This document shows, piece by piece, positions 26,440 to 33,923 of a stretch of 64,000 nt of DNA. The DNA lies in assembly GCF_021730305.1 (NCBI RefSeq), contig NZ_CP032674.1, positions 853,001-917,000 on the forward strand, in the 5' to 3' direction. Under the pieces are notes generated by a model. The model had not been told where the DNA came from. It worked only from the letters and a program-made list of their open reading frames with translations, and searched no databases. The DNA is from Xanthobacter sp. YC-JY1. GTDB taxonomy: Bacteria; Pseudomonadota; Alphaproteobacteria; Rhizobiales; Xanthobacteraceae. Within the stretch, counting starts at the first letter, position 1, and every line of letters starts with the position of its first letter. The translations under genes were made by a program, and so were the position numbers.

Positions 26440-28520
26440 GCGAGATGCCCGCGCCCCTCCCGCCTCCTGTCCCCCGGCGCCGCTGGCGCTGGATGGCGGG
26501 CGCGGCGGGGCTCGGCCTCGTGCTGGCGCTCTCGGCCGGCGCTGTGGGGCTCGCCATCATCCGCGCCGATGCCCCACCGCCCCCCGAGCCCAAGGTCTCG
26601 GCCGAGGTGGTGGACAAGGAGGGCCGCCTGCTGCGCCCCTTCGCGCTGCCGGACGGGCGCTGGCGGCTCTCGGCCTCCGCGGGCGACGTGGATCCGCGCC
26701 TCGTGGACATGATCCTCGCTTATGAGGACCGGCGCTTCCGCGACCATATGGGTGTCGATGCCCTCGCTCTGCTGCGCGCGGCGGGGCAGGCGGCGGGGTC
26801 CCTGCGGGTCGTCTCCGGCGGATCGACCCTGACCATGCAGGTGGCGCGCCTGACCCTGCCGCCCCGCGCCCGCACGCTGAACGCCAAGCTCGCCCAGATG
26901 CGCCGCGCGCTGGAGCTGGAGGCGCGGCTCTCCAAGGACGAGATCCTTTCGCTCTATCTCACGCTTGCCCCCTATGGCGGGAACATCGAGGGGGTGCGTG
27001 CGGCCTCGCTCACCTATCTCGGCAAGGAGCCGCGCCGGCTGACGCTGGGCGAGGCGGCGCTGCTGGTGGCGCTGCCGCAATCGCCCGAGACGCGCCGGCC
27101 GGATCGCTATCCCGCCCGCGCCAAGGCGGCCCGCGACCGCGTGCTGGACCGCCTCGCCGCGCAGGGGATCATCGCTCCGGACGAGGTGCGCGTCGCCAAG
27201 GCCGAGGCCGTGCCCACCGCCCGCCGGCTCCTGCCGCAGATCGCGCCCCACCTCTCCGAGGAGATGGCGGCCGAGCGGCCGGACCTCGCCCGCCACCTCA
27301 CCACCCTCGATGCACCCCTGCAGGAGCGGCTGGAGGAACTGGTGCGCGAGCGCACCCGCACGCTGGGGCGCGGGCTCTCCGCCGCCATCGTGGTGATGGA
27401 CAATGAGAGCGCCGAGGTGCGCGCCTATGTGGCCGCCGCCGACTATTTCGACAAGGACCGCGCCGGCGCCGTGGACCTCGCCCGCGCCGTGCGTTCGCCG
27501 GGCTCCACGCTGAAGCCCTTCATCTATGCGCTGGCCTTCGAGGACGGCATCGCCCATCCGGAGACGCTGATCGAGGACCGGCCCGCCCGTTTCGGCGCGT
27601 GGCGGCCGGAGAATTTCGACCGCACCTTCCAGGGCACCCTCTCCGTGCGCAAGGCGCTGCAATTGTCGCTGAACGTGCCGGCCGTGCGGCTGCTGGAGGC
27701 GGTGGGGCCGCAGCGGCTGGCGAGCCGCATGCAGCAGGCGGGCGGCCGGCTGGAGCTGCCCCCCGGCGCTGCGCCGGCCTTGCCCATGGGCCTCGGCGGC
27801 GTGGGCATCCGCCTCATCGATCTCACCACCCTCTATGCCGCTTTGGCGCGGGGCGGGGAGGCCCATGCTCCCGTCTTCCGCCGGGGCGACGGGGCCGTGG
27901 CGGCGCCGCGCAAGGCCCGGCTCGTGGACGAGGTGGCCGCTTGGTATGTGGGCCAGTGCCTGCTCGGCACCCCCGCGCCGGAGAATGCCTTGGGCGGGCG
28001 CATCGCCTTCAAGACCGGCACCTCCTACGGCTATCGCGACAGCTGGGCGGTGGGCTTCGATGGCCGGCGCACAGTGGGCGTCTGGGTGGGCCGGCCGGAC
28101 GGGCAGGCGGTACCGGACCTGACCGGTCGGGCGGCGGCCGCGCCTCTGCTGTTCGACGCCTTCGCCCGCATCGTGCGCACCCCGGCGAGCCTCGCCGCCG
28201 CCCCGCGCGGGGCGGTGATGGCCGGCAACGCGCGGCTGCCCCCGCCCCAGCGGCATTTCGGCCGGGCGCGTCAGGAGCAGGCGCTGGAGGTGGTCTATCC
28301 GCCCGACGGCGCGCGGGTCTCGTCCGAGGGGGCGGAGACGCTGGCGCTGAAGGTGGACGGCGGCACCTTCCCTCTCACCCTGCTCATGGACGGCCGCCCG
28401 GTGGCACGGGTGGAGGATCGCCGCACCCTGTTCTGGACCCCGCCCGGCCGCGGCTTCGCCCGCCTCACCGTCATCGATGCGGATGGACGCAGCGACAGCG
28501 TGACGGTGAAGGTGGAGTAG
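26436..28520 (+). CDS. pbpC: Penicillin-binding protein 1C (bifunctional glycosyltransferase/transpeptidase)
   Basis: A 694-residue class A PBP. An N-terminal membrane anchor (about 15-40) precedes a GT51 domain with catalytic Glu97 in YEDRRFRDH. The transpeptidase carries S357-T-L-K360, S411-L-N413 and K526-T-G528. The C-terminal ~100 residues form the beta-sandwich domain typical of PBP1C. It polymerises and cross-links peptidoglycan, and its genetic coupling to A2M is thought to link wall repair with protease defence. The start overlaps the A2M stop (ATGA). Confidence 0.95.
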   Translation: MSEMPAPLPPPVPRRRWRWMAGAAGLGLVLALSAGAVGLAIIRADAPPPPEPKVSAEVVDKEGRLLRPFALPDGRWRLSASAGDVDPRLVDMILAYEDRRFRDHMGVDALALLRAAGQAAGSLRVVSGGSTLTMQVARLTLPPRARTLNAKLAQMRRALELEARLSKDEILSLYLTLAPYGGNIEGVRAASLTYLGKEPRRLTLGEAALLVALPQSPETRRPDRYPARAKAARDRVLDRLAAQGIIAPDEVRVAKAEAVPTARRLLPQIAPHLSEEMAAERPDLARHLTTLDAPLQERLEELVRERTRTLGRGLSAAIVVMDNESAEVRAYVAAADYFDKDRAGAVDLARAVRSPGSTLKPFIYALAFEDGIAHPETLIEDRPARFGAWRPENFDRTFQGTLSVRKALQLSLNVPAVRLLEAVGPQRLASRMQQAGGRLELPPGAAPALPMGLGGVGIRLIDLTTLYAALARGGEAHAPVFRRGDGAVAAPRKARLVDEVAAWYVGQCLLGTPAPENALGGRIAFKTGTSYGYRDSWAVGFDGRRTVGVWVGRPDGQAVPDLTGRAAAAPLLFDAFARIVRTPASLAAAPRGAVMAGNARLPPPQRHFGRARQEQALEVVYPPDGARVSSEGAETLALKVDGGTFPLTLLMDGRPVARVEDRRTLFWTPPGRGFARLTVIDADGRSDSVTVKVE

Positions 28521-28534
28521 CGCGCAAAAGAAAA

Positions 28535-28556
28535 CCCGCTGCCTTGCGACAGCGGG
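28535..28556 (-). terminator. Rho-independent terminator of the DUF1127 gene
   Basis: CCCGCTG (28535-28541) and CAGCGGG (28550-28556) form a stem. Read on the minus strand it is followed by TTTTCTTTT, giving a good intrinsic terminator about 85 bp beyond the DUF1127 stop. It may also stop pbpC transcription, although without a T-tract on that side. Confidence 0.75.
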
Positions 28557-28640
28557 TGGAGGGCACTGGGAGGAAACGCGGAAGACAGGAACTTAAGAGC
28601 CGGCCGCCGCGAAACCGCGCGGCCGGGCCTTCAGGAATTC

Positions 28641-28847
28641 TCAGAAGCCGCGGGCAACCGCCTGGGCGATGCGCTGACGGTCGAGGCCCATCTCGGCGAG
28701 TTCGCTGTTGGAGCGGCGCGAGAGGTACTCATAGCGCTCCGACATGGCGCGGGCTTCGGCGACGGCGTCGAGGAAGTCGCACACCGCAGCGCCGATGCGA
28801 CCGAAGAAGCCGGTTTCGCGGGGAGCATGTGCAGTGATCGTGACCAT
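28641..28847 (-). CDS. DUF1127 (YjiS-like) small protein
   Basis: A 68-residue basic, Arg-rich peptide whose C-terminal half (YEYLSRRSNSELAEMGLDR) is the DUF1127 domain. Start ATG 28847 has an ideal GGAGG seven bases upstream. The upstream frame to 29075 is unrelated and lacks such a site. In alphaproteobacteria small DUF1127 proteins have been connected with RNA turnover and phosphate or stress responses; the role here is not known. Monocistronic, with its own terminator and a TATATT -10-like hexamer upstream. Confidence 0.85.
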   Translation of the reverse strand: MVTITAHAPRETGFFGRIGAAVCDFLDAVAEARAMSERYEYLSRRSNSELAEMGLDRQRIAQAVARGF

Positions 28848-29104
28848 TTTCGCCTCCATTTGATGAAGGGAAGATAGGCCATCCGCGTGCATTGCAATAT
28901 AGCGGATTGTGCATGGCACCATTGCGTATGCGGTATGCCACCGGCTCGGCCGGCCGCAGGGGGGCCGTCGCCGACCGGGCGGGTCCGTTGGAAACGGGGC
29001 TGTGAATGGCGCGAAACGGGAGTTGAACCCGGCGATCGAATTGCGTATAGAGCCCACCTGCCTCGGCAGACCCACCCGCCCCGCTCCTGCGGCCGGCCGG
29101 GTGT

Positions 29105-29178
29105 TGGGGGATAGTTCAACGGTAGAACCGCGGACTCTGACTCCGTTAATCCTGGTTCGAATCCAGGTCCCCCAGCCA
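29105..29178 (+). tRNA. tRNA-Gln (anticodon CTG)
   Basis: A complete cloverleaf: acceptor TGGGGGA pairs with TCCCCCA, D-arm GTTCAACGGTAGAAC, anticodon stem GCGGA/TCCGT with loop CTCTGAC (anticodon CTG), T-arm CTGG-TTCGAAT-CCAGG, discriminator G and encoded CCA. The anticodon reads CAG codons for glutamine. Reading frames crossing this gene are not proteins. Confidence 0.96.
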
Positions 29179-29531
29179 AATCAAGCGCCATCCCAGATAC
29201 AGACGCCGCCCGCATCGTGATGTCGGGTGCTGAAGCGCGTCGGCTGGTCCGGCTTCATCGGCCATTGCGCCGCTCCTAACCCCTTGAGGACTTGCCGCTG
29301 CGCTCGCCGATCCGGGCGATGGTGCGCCGGTCCACCGATTCCCGGGATTATCTTTGCGCGTGGCGCGATGGCGGCAGCGCGCGGTGTTGCGCTCGGCTCC
29401 GGATTGCGGGGCGGCTGTCTATTATACTTTAAGTTGTAGTTTTGAAGATCTGCAATCATATTTCCCAATGGCCCGACCAAGCGGTGGCAGGGGCGCCAGA
29501 CCGCCGGGAAATCCAATGGGGGGAAGGGGCG
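29179..29531. other. AT-enriched intergenic region downstream of tRNA-Gln
   Basis: This 353-bp gene-free stretch becomes clearly AT-rich at about 29415-29470, unlike the rest of the window. It includes a TATACT hexamer at 29423-29428 that could be a -10 box for the following gene, though no well-spaced -35 is seen. Lying directly 3' of a tRNA, it is a plausible old integration boundary, but no duplicate of the tRNA 3' end was found. Confidence 0.4.
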
Positions 29532-30503
29532 ATGACCTTAAGCGATGTCCTGACGATCGCCATTGCGCTGATGGTCACCTACACGATGATGAGCCTGCTG
29601 GCCTCAACCCTTCAGGAGCAATTGTCCGCAGTTCTGTCAAAGCGCCAGAAAGGGCTCGAAGCCGCCATACGCGGGCTGATCGCGCCGGAGGGCGGGGAGG
29701 ATGGCCGCCTTCGGGAAATTGCCGAGCAATTATATGGGCATGCCCTCGTGTCCGGGCCCAGTCCCAAGGGAAAACCCTCCTACGTGCCGGCGCGCAACTT
29801 CACCCTCGCGCTGCTCACGCTCATCAGCGAGGGATCGCAGGCCGAGTCCATCGTCGGCCTGCGCGAAGCGGTCGGGAAGTTGCCCGAGGGAAAGCTGCGC
29901 CAAGCCCTTGGCACGCTTGTCGAAAGCGCGGGCACGGACCTGGATGCGTTTCGCACATCCGTGGATGGCTGGTACAATCAAGCCATGGACCGGCTCAATG
30001 GCCAGTACACGCGTCATACGCAAGTGTGGCTGCTGGGGATCGGCTTCCTCCTCGCCGCGTCTCTGAACGTGGATACGTTCACCATCGTCGACACGCTGAT
30101 GAAAAGTCCCCAATTGCGCGCGGAGTACGAGGTGAAAGCTCAGGCCTGGGTGAAAGAGGGCCAGCCGAAACCGGGTGAGGCCCCCATCTCGCGCATTCTT
30201 TCAGATCTGGCACCGCTGCCCATCGGCTGGCAGCAATGTGCGGCTCCGGTTCCGCCCGCACCGCCAGCCGGTGCGGGGGCGGCGGCGTCAGATTCCACCG
30301 CGCCGACACATTGCGTTTCGTGGGAGCGCCTCGGTCGCGGCGATCTGCGTCTGTCGGATGCCCTGACCGTCTTCGGCTGGATTTTCACCGCCGTCGCGAT
30401 CTCGTTTGGCGCGCCGTTCTGGTTCCAGCTGCTCAATCAGCTCGTGAACATGCGCGCCGCCGGCCCCAAGCCCGACGCCAAGGACGACAAAGCGAAGACC
30501 TGA
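29532..30503 (+). CDS. Uncharacterised integral membrane protein
   Basis: A 323-residue protein I cannot assign to a named family. It has an N-terminal hydrophobic helix (VLTIAIALMVTYTMMSLLAS, about 5-28), a charged region to about residue 165, a second helix (VWLLGIGFLLAASLNVDTF), and a last helix ending GAPFWFQLLNQLVNMR. A Pro/Ala-rich linker and Cys residues lie between helices two and three. ATG 29532 is preceded by GGGGGGAAGGGGC; an upstream in-frame ATG at 29442 lacks such a site. Codon choice looks less GC-biased than its neighbours. It stands alone after tRNA-Gln, suggestive of an acquired gene. Confidence 0.75.
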   Translation: MTLSDVLTIAIALMVTYTMMSLLASTLQEQLSAVLSKRQKGLEAAIRGLIAPEGGEDGRLREIAEQLYGHALVSGPSPKGKPSYVPARNFTLALLTLISEGSQAESIVGLREAVGKLPEGKLRQALGTLVESAGTDLDAFRTSVDGWYNQAMDRLNGQYTRHTQVWLLGIGFLLAASLNVDTFTIVDTLMKSPQLRAEYEVKAQAWVKEGQPKPGEAPISRILSDLAPLPIGWQQCAAPVPPAPPAGAGAAASDSTAPTHCVSWERLGRGDLRLSDALTVFGWIFTAVAISFGAPFWFQLLNQLVNMRAAGPKPDAKDDKAKT

Positions 30504-30567
30504 CGCGTTTCGGCCAACGGGCGCGCTTGTGCGAAGCGCGCCTGGAGGGCGCTCAGCGCCACCTTGC

Positions 30568-31365
30568 TCACCCCGCCAGATGCGCGATCAGCAGGCGGGC
30601 GAGCGCTTCCGGCTGCTCCACGCAGGGGATGTGCGAGGCATCGGCAATCACCTCCAGCCGTACGCCGGGAATGGCCGCCGCCATGGCCTCGGCCGAAGCG
30701 GGGGAGGTGGCGGGGTCCTTGTCGCCCACCACGACCAAAGTCGGCGCGGAAATCCGGCCGGCGGAGGCGGTGAGGTCGGCGTCGCGCACCGCCATGGCAC
30801 AGCCCACATAGCCTTCCAGCGTGGTGCGGGCGACCATGTTGGCGTAGCCGCGGACGATATGCGGCACCCGCTCGCGGAAGCCATCCGTGAACCAGCGGCC
30901 CATCACGCCGGGGGCGATGGCGGGAAGGCCATCGCGGCGGATGCCGGCGAGGCGCTCGTTCCACACCGAAGCGGGGCCGATCTGCATGGCGGTGTCGCAC
31001 AGAACGAGCCGATCCACCCGCCCCGGCGCATGGGCCGCCAGATGCTGGGCCACCATGCCGCCGATGGAGAGGCCGCAGACATGCGCCTTCTCGATGCCCA
31101 GCGCATCGAGCAGCCCCAGCGCATCTCCGGCGAGGGCGGCGATGGAATAGCCGGTGTTTTCATCGGGCAGCGGCGCGGCGTCGGAGAGGCCGTGGCCGCG
31201 CATGTCGTAGCGCAGCACGCGGAAGCGGGCGGTGAGCGCCGGCATCACCGCATCCCACACGAGGAAGCTGGTGCCGAGCGAATTGGCGAGCAGCAGGACC
31301 GGCGCGCCCTCCGCCCCTTCAAGCGCGTAGTGAGTGGTGCGGCCGTCGACGGCGATAAAGGGCAT
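30568..31365 (-). CDS. pcaD: 3-oxoadipate enol-lactonase-like alpha/beta hydrolase
   Basis: A 265-residue alpha/beta hydrolase with nucleophile Ser100 in GLSIGG, acid Asp217 in VGDKDPAT and His245 in DASHIP. Sequence style and length match PcaD, which opens the enol-lactone of the beta-ketoadipate pathway. Start ATG 31365 gives the family N-terminus MPFIAVDGRTTHY; the frame continues upstream only over the cyclase gene. It is the last gene of an operon containing catC, which supports a lactone substrate. The exact lactone is uncertain because other partners (cyclase, SDR, YciI) are not part of the standard pathway. Confidence 0.8.
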   Translation of the reverse strand: MPFIAVDGRTTHYALEGAEGAPVLLLANSLGTSFLVWDAVMPALTARFRVLRYDMRGHGLSDAAPLPDENTGYSIAALAGDALGLLDALGIEKAHVCGLSIGGMVAQHLAAHAPGRVDRLVLCDTAMQIGPASVWNERLAGIRRDGLPAIAPGVMGRWFTDGFRERVPHIVRGYANMVARTTLEGYVGCAMAVRDADLTASAGRISAPTLVVVGDKDPATSPASAEAMAAAIPGVRLEVIADASHIPCVEQPEALARLLIAHLAG

Positions 31366-31384
31366 CCGGGTCTCCTGTGGAAGA

Positions 31385-32419
31385 TCACACGGTGGCGATG
31401 GGGGTGACGGGAGAGCCCACCGCGCCGGGCAGGCGCAGAGGAGGGGCGGTGAGCAGGAAGCGGCTGCGCCCGGCGGCGCGCAGGTGGGCGGCGAGGTCGG
31501 TGAGCCACCACAGTTCGCCCAGCGGCACGCCGAGCCGGAACAGGCAATGGTGGTGCAGCGGCATGGCCGCCTGCGTCGTCGCGGCGAGGCGCTTCGCCGG
31601 CAGGTGCTCCACCGCATAATTGTCGGCGACGAGGGCCGAGATGCGGCTGTCCGAGATCCATTGCAGAAGGCGCGCGTCGCGGCCGTCAAGGGCGGCGCAG
31701 CTCTTGCCGAGAATGGCGCCGTCTGGCGCGCCGTTCATCTCCATGACGACCTGCGTGAAGCCGGTATAGAGGCACAGGATGTCGCCCTCCTCCACCGTCA
31801 CGGCCTGCGCGTCCATGGCGCGCATGAGATCGTCATATCCGACGAGGTGGCGCTCCCGGCCGAAGAGGGCGAGGAGGTCGACCAGCACGCCGCGGCCCTG
31901 AACGCCGTGGACGGCGGCATTGTGGATGCCCAGACGATGTGCGCCGGAGGCGATGCCGCGCGCCTCGGCGTCGCGCGGGCCGACGATGTCGGTGCCGGCG
32001 CGGAAGCCGTTGTAATAGACCGGCTCGGGCCGGCCTTCCCCGCTCACGTCGAACAGCGCCCCCACATGGGCGAAGCTGTCCCACTGGGTGGAGTATTGCA
32101 GGCAGATCTCCACCTTGTCGTCGCTCACCACGTCCACGAGGCTGGCGTCTTCCGCACAGAGCATGGCGTTGAAGCGCGGCGCTTCCGTGCTGCCGGTGGG
32201 CGTCAGCACAGGGGGCAGGCGGCGCGGGTTCAGCACGTTGCCGCCGGGCCGGTCGAGGGGCAGGCTGAGGCAGAAGGTGCGGCCCTCCTTCACCTCGGCG
32301 ACGGCGCTGCGCACCTTGTCGGGGGTGATGAGGTTGAGGCGGCCGAGCTCGTCGTCCGGGCCGAAATCGCCCCAGGTGGAGCCTTCCGGCCGGCGAGCCC
32401 AGCGGGGATTGGACGGCAT
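31385..32419 (-). CDS. Cyclase family protein (kynurenine-formamidase-like fold)
   Basis: A 344-residue member of the putative cyclase family (metal-dependent hydrolases related to KynB and isatin hydrolase). The usual metal motif H-x-G-T-H-x-D-x2-x-H is represented by QWDSFAHVG near residues 130-138 and later H residues in LGIHNAAVHG. Its greater length than KynB (about 210) places it with the large, poorly characterised cyclases. These enzymes hydrolyse amides or lactones. Start ATG 32419 begins MPSNPRWARRPEG. It lies between SDR and pcaD-like genes, so a ring-opening or lactone-hydrolysis step is likely, but unproven. Confidence 0.75.
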   Translation of the reverse strand: MPSNPRWARRPEGSTWGDFGPDDELGRLNLITPDKVRSAVAEVKEGRTFCLSLPLDRPGGNVLNPRRLPPVLTPTGSTEAPRFNAMLCAEDASLVDVVSDDKVEICLQYSTQWDSFAHVGALFDVSGEGRPEPVYYNGFRAGTDIVGPRDAEARGIASGAHRLGIHNAAVHGVQGRGVLVDLLALFGRERHLVGYDDLMRAMDAQAVTVEEGDILCLYTGFTQVVMEMNGAPDGAILGKSCAALDGRDARLLQWISDSRISALVADNYAVEHLPAKRLAATTQAAMPLHHHCLFRLGVPLGELWWLTDLAAHLRAAGRSRFLLTAPPLRLPGAVGSPVTPIATV

Positions 32420-32481
32420 GGACGTCTCCGTTTGGGTGAAGCCCGGGCGGCGCCGGAGCGAAGACACCGGCGCCGGTGCGC

Positions 32482-33201
32482 TCAGACCGCGCCCTTGCCC
32501 ACCGTGATGCCGCCGCAGACCGGCAGCGTCTGGCCGGTGATAAAGCCGGCCTCGTCCGAGAGGAAGAACGAAACCGCCTGCGCCACATCTTCCGGCGTGC
32601 CCATGCGGCCGACGGGGATGGCCTCCACGATGGCGCGGGTGCGCGGCGCGTCGGGCGGGTTGGCGGCGGTGAAGAGAGGGGTCGCGATGGGGCCGGGCGC
32701 CACGGCATTCACGGTGATGCCGTCCTTGCCCAGTTCCAGCGCCCAGGTGCGGGTGGCGCCGAGCAGCCCCGCCTTGCTGGCGGCATAGGCGGTGCGCAGC
32801 TCCTTGCCGTAGGCCGCGCGGCTCGACACGTTCACGATGCGCCCGAAGCGCTCCGCACGCATCCCCGCGAGGAGCGCCTGCGTGGCCTGAATGGCGACGC
32901 CGAGATTGAGCCGCATCACGGCGGCGAAATCCGCGCCGGTGGTGTCGTCGAGGCTCGCCGGCCGCACCATGCCCACATTGTTGACGAGGCGGGTGATCGG
33001 GCCGTGCGACAGGGCTTCCGAGAGGGCGGCGGCAGTGGCCGCCTCGTCCATGAGGTTGACGCAGACGAAGCGGGCATCGAGGTCGGCGGGGGGCGGCTCA
33101 CGGTCCAGCACCACCACGGCGCGGCCAGCGGCCAGTTCCTGCCGCGCCACCGCGAGGCCGATGCCGCTCGATCCGCCGGTGACGAGGGTCCGCGGGCTCA
33201 T
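32482..33201 (-). CDS. Short-chain dehydrogenase/reductase
   Basis: A 239-residue SDR: TGGSSGIG cofactor loop, NNVG, catalytic Ser in NVSSRAAYG, and YAASK. C-terminal GFITGQTLPVCGG is typical. The start overlaps the YciI-like stop by 4 bp (ATGA), so the two are coupled. It probably oxidises a hydroxylated intermediate of the pathway encoded between 30568 and 35147. Confidence 0.85.
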   Translation of the reverse strand: MSPRTLVTGGSSGIGLAVARQELAAGRAVVVLDREPPPADLDARFVCVNLMDEAATAAALSEALSHGPITRLVNNVGMVRPASLDDTTGADFAAVMRLNLGVAIQATQALLAGMRAERFGRIVNVSSRAAYGKELRTAYAASKAGLLGATRTWALELGKDGITVNAVAPGPIATPLFTAANPPDAPRTRAIVEAIPVGRMGTPEDVAQAVSFFLSDEAGFITGQTLPVCGGITVGKGAV

Positions 33202-33506
33202 TTCGCCTCCGGCAGGTAGCAGACGCCGTCCACATAGGCCTTGCGCCAGCGCTGGATCTGGACGCGCTCGAACAGCCCGGCGGTGAAGAAGGGATCCGCG
33301 GCGATGAAGGCTTCCGCCTCCGTCCGTGTCTCCAGCGCCACCACATAGAGCCCGCCGCCGGCGGCGTTGCCGTCGTCGTCCAGCTTGGCGCCGCAGGCGA
33401 GCAGCAGGTGTTTGTGCGCATCAAGGAAGGCGAGGTGCGTGTCCCGCACCTGCGTGCGCAGGTCCAGCGTGCCGGGCTTGTCGAAGGTCTCGATCATGTA
33501 GGGCAT
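33198..33506 (-). CDS. YciI family protein
   Basis: A 102-residue YCII-domain protein (ferredoxin-like fold related to muconolactone isomerases). It contains the internal His of DTHLAFLDAHKHLLLACG and a conserved ADPFFTAGLFE. ATG 33506 begins MPYMIETF. YciI relatives act as small lyases, dehalogenases or isomerases in aromatic catabolism. It sits between catC and an SDR. The long upstream frame overlaps catC and is not used. Confidence 0.8.
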   Translation of the reverse strand: MPYMIETFDKPGTLDLRTQVRDTHLAFLDAHKHLLLACGAKLDDDGNAAGGGLYVVALETRTEAEAFIAADPFFTAGLFERVQIQRWRKAYVDGVCYLPEAK

Positions 33507-33529
33507 GCGGCGGTCCTTCGGGCGCGGCT

Positions 33530-33805
33530 TCAGATGGCGGAGGGGTGGCGCGCCAGGGGCGTCACCTTGATGTCCATGAAGGGGAAGAGGGGGAGCGAGG
33601 AGAGGAGCGTGTGCAGTTCGTCCACGCTCGAAACGTCGAAGATGGAGACGTTGGCGTAGCGGCCGGCGATGCGCCAGAGGTGCACCCACTTGCCCTGCCG
33701 CTGGAGATCCTGCGCATAGGCCTTTTCCGCCGCCTTGATGGCATCCGCCTTCTCGGCCGGAAAGTCGTGGGGAATGTTCACCTGCATCTCGACATGAAAC
33801 AGCAT
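33530..33805 (-). CDS. catC: Muconolactone delta-isomerase
   Basis: A 91-residue protein that matches the CatC family from end to end: MLFHVEMQVNIP, AEKAYAQDLQRQGKW, LWRIAGRYANVSIFDV, DELHTLLSSLPLFP and the hallmark C-terminus DIKVTPLARHPS. CatC converts muconolactone to 3-oxoadipate enol-lactone, the substrate of PcaD, also found in this operon. CatA and CatB, which would make muconolactone from catechol, are not in the window. It is therefore either fed from elsewhere or acts on a related lactone. Confidence 0.9.
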   Translation of the reverse strand: MLFHVEMQVNIPHDFPAEKADAIKAAEKAYAQDLQRQGKWVHLWRIAGRYANVSIFDVSSVDELHTLLSSLPLFPFMDIKVTPLARHPSAI

Positions 33806-33843
33806 GGGCTTCGCCTTCTGAGCTGCGCGGAGCGGAGGAAAGA

Positions 33844-33884
33844 CCCCGGGCGCCCGCGCTGCAAGTGCGCGCAGGCGCCCGGGG
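33844..33884 (-). terminator. Strong stem-loop downstream of the orphan binding-protein gene
   Basis: CCCCGGGCGCC (33844-33854) and GGCGCCCGGGG (33874-33884) form a perfect 11-bp stem with a 19-base loop. On the minus strand it is followed by TCTTTCC. It lies between the binding-protein stop and catC, so it may partially terminate transcription and keep the binding protein more abundant than the enzymes. Confidence 0.6.
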
Positions 33885-33923
33885 GCGCGCCGGACCGGGA
33901 GGAGAGGCCGACGCGCGCGAGAC

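Noticed and set aside
28887-29220. Small reading frames across 28887-29220
   Set aside because: They span the tRNA-Gln gene and have no ribosome site; the translation is a familiar artefact of tRNA sequence.
29105-30503. Integrated genomic island with att sites at tRNA-Gln
   Set aside because: No integrase and no repeated copy of the tRNA 3' end within the window; kept only as a possibility for a single acquired gene.
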